This document shows positions 61,356 to 64,000 of a stretch of 64,000 nt of DNA, in pieces. This stretch comes from Streptomyces sp. NBC_01428 (GTDB lineage: Bacteria > Actinomycetota > Actinomycetes > Streptomycetales > Streptomycetaceae). The number at the start of each line of letters is the position of its first letter. Position 1 is the stretch's first letter. A program made the translations under genes and the position numbers. The notes below the pieces were generated by a model that searched no databases, had not been told where the DNA came from, and saw only the letters and a program-made list of their open reading frames with translations. Location: assembly GCF_036231965.1 (NCBI RefSeq), contig NZ_CP109499.1:496001-560000 (forward strand). Direction: 5' to 3'.

Positions 61356-63683
61356 GTGAACACCGTGCGGTCCCTGCTGCGGCGCGACGCGGGTTACGCC
61401 GCGCTCCGGAGGTCTGTCAGAGCCGCGATCGTCGCTCCCGGCCTCTTCGCCCTGACACGGGCGATCACGGACAGCCCCGTCGTCCCGCTCTTCGCCGCCT
61501 TCGGATCGATCGGGCTGCTGCTCTTCGTGGAGTTCGGGGGGCCCATGCGCGACCGGCTCACCGAGCAGTCGGCGTTGATCGTGACGGGCGCGGTGCTGAT
61601 CTCGCTCGGGACGCTGGTCTCCCGCGAGGTGTGGCTCTCCACCGTGGCCACGGCGGTCGTGGCGTTCCTCGTGCTGTTCTCCGGCGTGGTCAGCTCGGCG
61701 CTGGCGGGTGCCTCCACCTCACTGCTCGTCAGCTTCATCCTGTCCACCACACTGCCCGGTTCGGTCGACGCCATCCCGGACCGGCTCGCCGGTTGGGGTC
61801 TTGCGGGTGTGGCCTCGCTCCTGGCCATCCGCTTCCTGTGGCCGTCGCCGGTGCGCGAGCCGCTGCGGACCGCCACCGCGAGCGCGTGCGGCGCGCTCGC
61901 CGCACAGCTCAGGGCCGAGGCGGACTGTGTGCTGCGCGGCTTCGTCACGGCCGACCGCACGGCCCTCGGTTCGGTCGTGGACGAGGCGAAGGGCGCGGTG
62001 ACGTCACTGCGGGACACGTTCTTCGCCACCCCGTACCGTCCCACGGGCCTCTCCACATCCACGCGCGTCCTGATCCGCCTCGTCGACGAAGTGCTGCTCC
62101 TCGCCACGATCCTGGACCGCGCTCCCGTGGGAGAGAAGACGGGCCCCACGGACGTGATCGTCTGCGGAGTGAAGACGGCCGCCTCGGATCTGCTGCGGGC
62201 GAGCGCGGAGCTCCTGGGCGCGACGGACGACAGCGACCCCGGCGGGCTGGCCCCGCTGCAGGAACGGCTCGTCCAGGCCCGGTCCACGATGGAGAACGCC
62301 GTCACCGCGTTCCGGCCGATGACGGCCACCGGGCACGACGCGGAGCGGAGTCCCGCCGAAGGCCGGGGCGAGCGGACCGCGACCCGGTTCGTGAGTTCCC
62401 TGGAGCCGAGTTTCCGCGCCCAGGAGATGAGCTTCGCCGTGTCCGCGATCGCGAGGAACGTCGACCTCGTCCTGGCGGCGCGCCGGCGCACGCTGTGGCA
62501 GAAGATCACGGGGCGGCGCCCCGAAGGTGCCGCCTCGACGCTGGCGTCGGCACAGGAACGCGCGGGCGCGCATGCCGAGCGGCACTCGGTGTGGCTGCAC
62601 AACAGTGTGCGGGGCGCGATCTCCCTGGCACTCGCCGTCCTCGTCGCGGAGTTGTCGGGAGTGCAGCACAGCTTCTGGGTCGCCTTCGGCACGCTGGCGG
62701 TGCTGCGCTCCAGTGCCGTACTGACCGGACAGAACTCCCTGCGGGCGATCGCCGGTACCACCGTGGGCATCGTCGTCGGCGGCGGACTCATCTACATGGT
62801 CGGGTCCAACACGACGTTCCTGTGGATCCTGCTCCCGATCGCCGTCCTGTTCATGGGTTTCGCCCCGGCGACCATCTCCTTCGCGGCGGGGCAGGCCGGG
62901 TTCACCGTCTCGATCCTCATCCTGTTCAACCTCCTGCAGCCGACGGGCTGGACCGTGGGCATCGTGCGCATCGAGGACGTCGCGATCGGCTGTGCCGTGA
63001 GCGTCGTCGTCGGTCTGCTGTTCTGGCCCCGCGGCGCCGCGTCCGTCCTCGGTCACGCGCTGGCGGAGGGGTTCTCCGAGAGTTCCCGGTATCTGCGCAG
63101 CGCGATCGACTACGGCGTGACGCGCTGCGACGGCCTCGTGCGCACCGCTCCCGTTCCCGACGCCGAGCGGTATCGCGCGGCGGGCGCCGCACGGCGGCTG
63201 GACGACGCCTTCCGGGGGTTCCTCGCCGAACGGGGCACGAAGCACCTCTCCCTGACCGACGTCACGACCCTGGTGACGGCGGTGGCGGTGCTCAGGCTGA
63301 CCGCCGACGCGGTGCTCGACCTGTGGGAGAGGGAGACGCCCTCCGCCGCCGACCGCACCGCCGCGCGCGCGGAGATCGATCGTGCGGGGGACGTGCTGGT
63401 GACGTGGTTCGAGACGACGGCCCAGGCCCTGACGGGTGTCGGCGAGGTACCGGAGGCCAGGCTCAAGGACACCGCGGCCGACGAACGACTCATCGGCGCT
63501 GTCGAGCGTGACCTCGGCGACGAGGAGAACCGGCGTTCCTCGACCGCCATCAGGGTCGTGTGGACCGCGGACCACATCGAGGCCGCCCGACGTCTCCAGC
63601 AGGGCGTACTGGGTCCGGCCCGTGCTGTTGCCAGGCTGCAGCGGGAACACAACGCCCGTCTCAGGCTGTTCCGGCCGTCCTAG
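61356..63683 (+). CDS. FUSC family membrane protein (two-module exporter)
   Basis: 775 residues from the GTG at 61356, with GGGGAGG eight bases upstream; a GTG at 61314 in frame is the alternative. Two membrane blocks of several helices each (about 25-180 and about 430-560: SGVQHSFWVAFGTLAVLRSS, GTTVGIVVGGGLIYMVG), each followed by a cytoplasmic helical region. FUSC/ArAE transporters export aromatic acids. Twice the size of the FUSC protein at 38.8 kb, as expected for a duplicated module. Stands alone. Confidence 0.92.
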   Translation: MNTVRSLLRRDAGYAALRRSVRAAIVAPGLFALTRAITDSPVVPLFAAFGSIGLLLFVEFGGPMRDRLTEQSALIVTGAVLISLGTLVSREVWLSTVATAVVAFLVLFSGVVSSALAGASTSLLVSFILSTTLPGSVDAIPDRLAGWGLAGVASLLAIRFLWPSPVREPLRTATASACGALAAQLRAEADCVLRGFVTADRTALGSVVDEAKGAVTSLRDTFFATPYRPTGLSTSTRVLIRLVDEVLLLATILDRAPVGEKTGPTDVIVCGVKTAASDLLRASAELLGATDDSDPGGLAPLQERLVQARSTMENAVTAFRPMTATGHDAERSPAEGRGERTATRFVSSLEPSFRAQEMSFAVSAIARNVDLVLAARRRTLWQKITGRRPEGAASTLASAQERAGAHAERHSVWLHNSVRGAISLALAVLVAELSGVQHSFWVAFGTLAVLRSSAVLTGQNSLRAIAGTTVGIVVGGGLIYMVGSNTTFLWILLPIAVLFMGFAPATISFAAGQAGFTVSILILFNLLQPTGWTVGIVRIEDVAIGCAVSVVVGLLFWPRGAASVLGHALAEGFSESSRYLRSAIDYGVTRCDGLVRTAPVPDAERYRAAGAARRLDDAFRGFLAERGTKHLSLTDVTTLVTAVAVLRLTADAVLDLWERETPSAADRTAARAEIDRAGDVLVTWFETTAQALTGVGEVPEARLKDTAADERLIGAVERDLGDEENRRSSTAIRVVWTADHIEAARRLQQGVLGPARAVARLQREHNARLRLFRPS

Positions 63684-63700
63684 CAGACTCCTCGGCCTTC

Positions 63701-63734
63701 GTGGGCCGGAGTCGGTCGCCCTCCTCCGGCCCAC
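63701..63734. terminator. Bidirectional terminator between FUSC and the last gene
   Basis: GTGGGCCGGAG-N12-CTCCGGCCCAC, perfect 11-bp stem. An alternative overlapping hairpin, GACTCC...GGAGTC (63686-63713), could form first, so the two are mutually exclusive. Confidence 0.75.
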
Positions 63735-63741
63735 GGGGACG

Positions 63742-64000
63742 TCAGCCGAGTCCCACCGAGAAGATGTGCAGCTCTCCCTCCTTGGGGAGGGTGACGGACT
63801 TGATCTGCTTGCCGTCCGGCACCTCATAGGGCTTCGTGGCGAAGACGAACGCCGCGTCGCCCTTGCCGCCCGCGCTGTTGCGGTACTCCGTCCTCGCCAC
63901 GACGGTGTTTCCGTAGACCGGATCCGTCCCGCCGCCGGGCCGGGTCCAGTCGCCGAAGGAGAGATCCGCCTCGGCGGTCGTGCCGTCGGTGAAGGTGACC
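63742..64000 (-). CDS. C-terminal fragment of a secreted glycosidase-type protein
   Basis: Only 85 residues are in the window, ending at the TGA at 63742. They read as a beta-sandwich end domain: VTFTDGTTAEADLSFGDWTR, then NTVVARTEYRNSAGG, VFATKPYEVPDGK, SVTLPKEGELHIFSVGLG. Such modules close many Streptomyces secreted glycoside hydrolases and probably bind sugar or pack on the catalytic domain. The enzyme class cannot be told from this part. Confidence 0.7.
   Translation of the reverse strand, partial: VTFTDGTTAEADLSFGDWTRPGGGTDPVYGNTVVARTEYRNSAGGKGDAAFVFATKPYEVPDGKQIKSVTLPKEGELHIFSVGLG

Overview
The window looks like chromosomal DNA of a Streptomyces or close relative. G+C is very high, third codon positions are G/C-rich on both strands, and starts are often GTG (some TTG) with GGAGG-type ribosome sites. 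The gene families also fit: SpoIIE/STAS partner-switching proteins, DUF6233, ANTAR, class F sortase, a sugar ABC importer without its own ATPase, and cellulases with TGGGAGCGCTCCCA (CebR-type) boxes. I see no rRNA, tRNA, IS element, prophage or CRISPR array. Both ends are cut inside genes.

Layout. 1-4.4 kb: TetX-like monooxygenase with a divergent TetR regulator, a small dimeric-barrel-like protein, an SDR protein lacking its catalytic Tyr with a divergent LysR regulator, and a small zinc-ribbon protein. 4.6-5.6 kb: polyphosphate kinase 2. 5.6-16.4 kb: a divergent carbohydrate locus. The left arm has a sugar-alcohol-type dehydrogenase, sugar isomerase, MGH1-like glycosidase and debranching-type enzyme. 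The right arm has a binding lipoprotein, two permeases, a ROK regulator and a Gfo/Idh dehydrogenase. Paired inverted repeats lie between the arms. 16.5-23.3 kb: two partner-switching modules placed head to head. One is PAS-GAF-GAF-SpoIIE plus STAS. The other is GAF-SpoIIE, a cobalamin-binding protein with a CarH-type W-X9-EH signature, and STAS, all with ATGA overlaps. 23.4-29.6 kb: GH15 glucoamylase/trehalase-like enzyme, cyclase-family protein, gluconokinase, GMC oxidoreductase and a LuxR-type regulator. 29.7-35 kb: very large subtilisin-like exoprotease with a 30-bp near-palindrome upstream, PfpI-like protein, and Dps with a sigma-B-type promoter.

35.1-38.3 kb: four genes fused by 4-nt overlaps (acyl-CoA-dehydrogenase-like, PIG-L deacetylase, NodS-like methyltransferase, GT2 glycosyltransferase). 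Upstream is a perfect 38-bp palindrome. 38.8-44.9 kb: FUSC/aromatic-acid exporter, stand-alone ANTAR protein, Rho-N/SAP-like small protein, haloacetate-dehalogenase-like hydrolase, phytoene-desaturase-like oxidoreductase with a SRPBCC protein, and a STAS protein with Cys in place of the phospho-Ser. 45.1-47.6 kb: DNA-repair cluster with a degenerate Y-family polymerase (ImuB-like) behind an SOS box, DUF6233, and Ku. 47.7-51.3 kb: lipoprotein, cell-surface protein with class F sortase, and a methyltransferase. 51.4-57.5 kb: three secreted cellulases (GH12-CBM13, GH5-FN3-CBM2, GH6-FN3-CBM3), two controlled by CebR-type boxes. 57.7-64 kb: GntR regulator, secreted hydrolase, FG-GAP secreted protein, large FUSC protein, and the C-terminus of a secreted glycosidase.

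How it works together. Much of the window serves polysaccharide use (cellulases, debranching and glucoamylase-type enzymes, importer, intracellular oxidoreductases) and stress physiology (polyphosphate, Dps, partner switching, Ku and SOS). The two most unusual systems are the cobalamin/SpoIIE/STAS operon, which looks like a light- or B12-responsive partner switch, and the four-gene acyl-CoA-dehydrogenase/deacetylase/methyltransferase/glycosyltransferase operon, whose product I cannot name.
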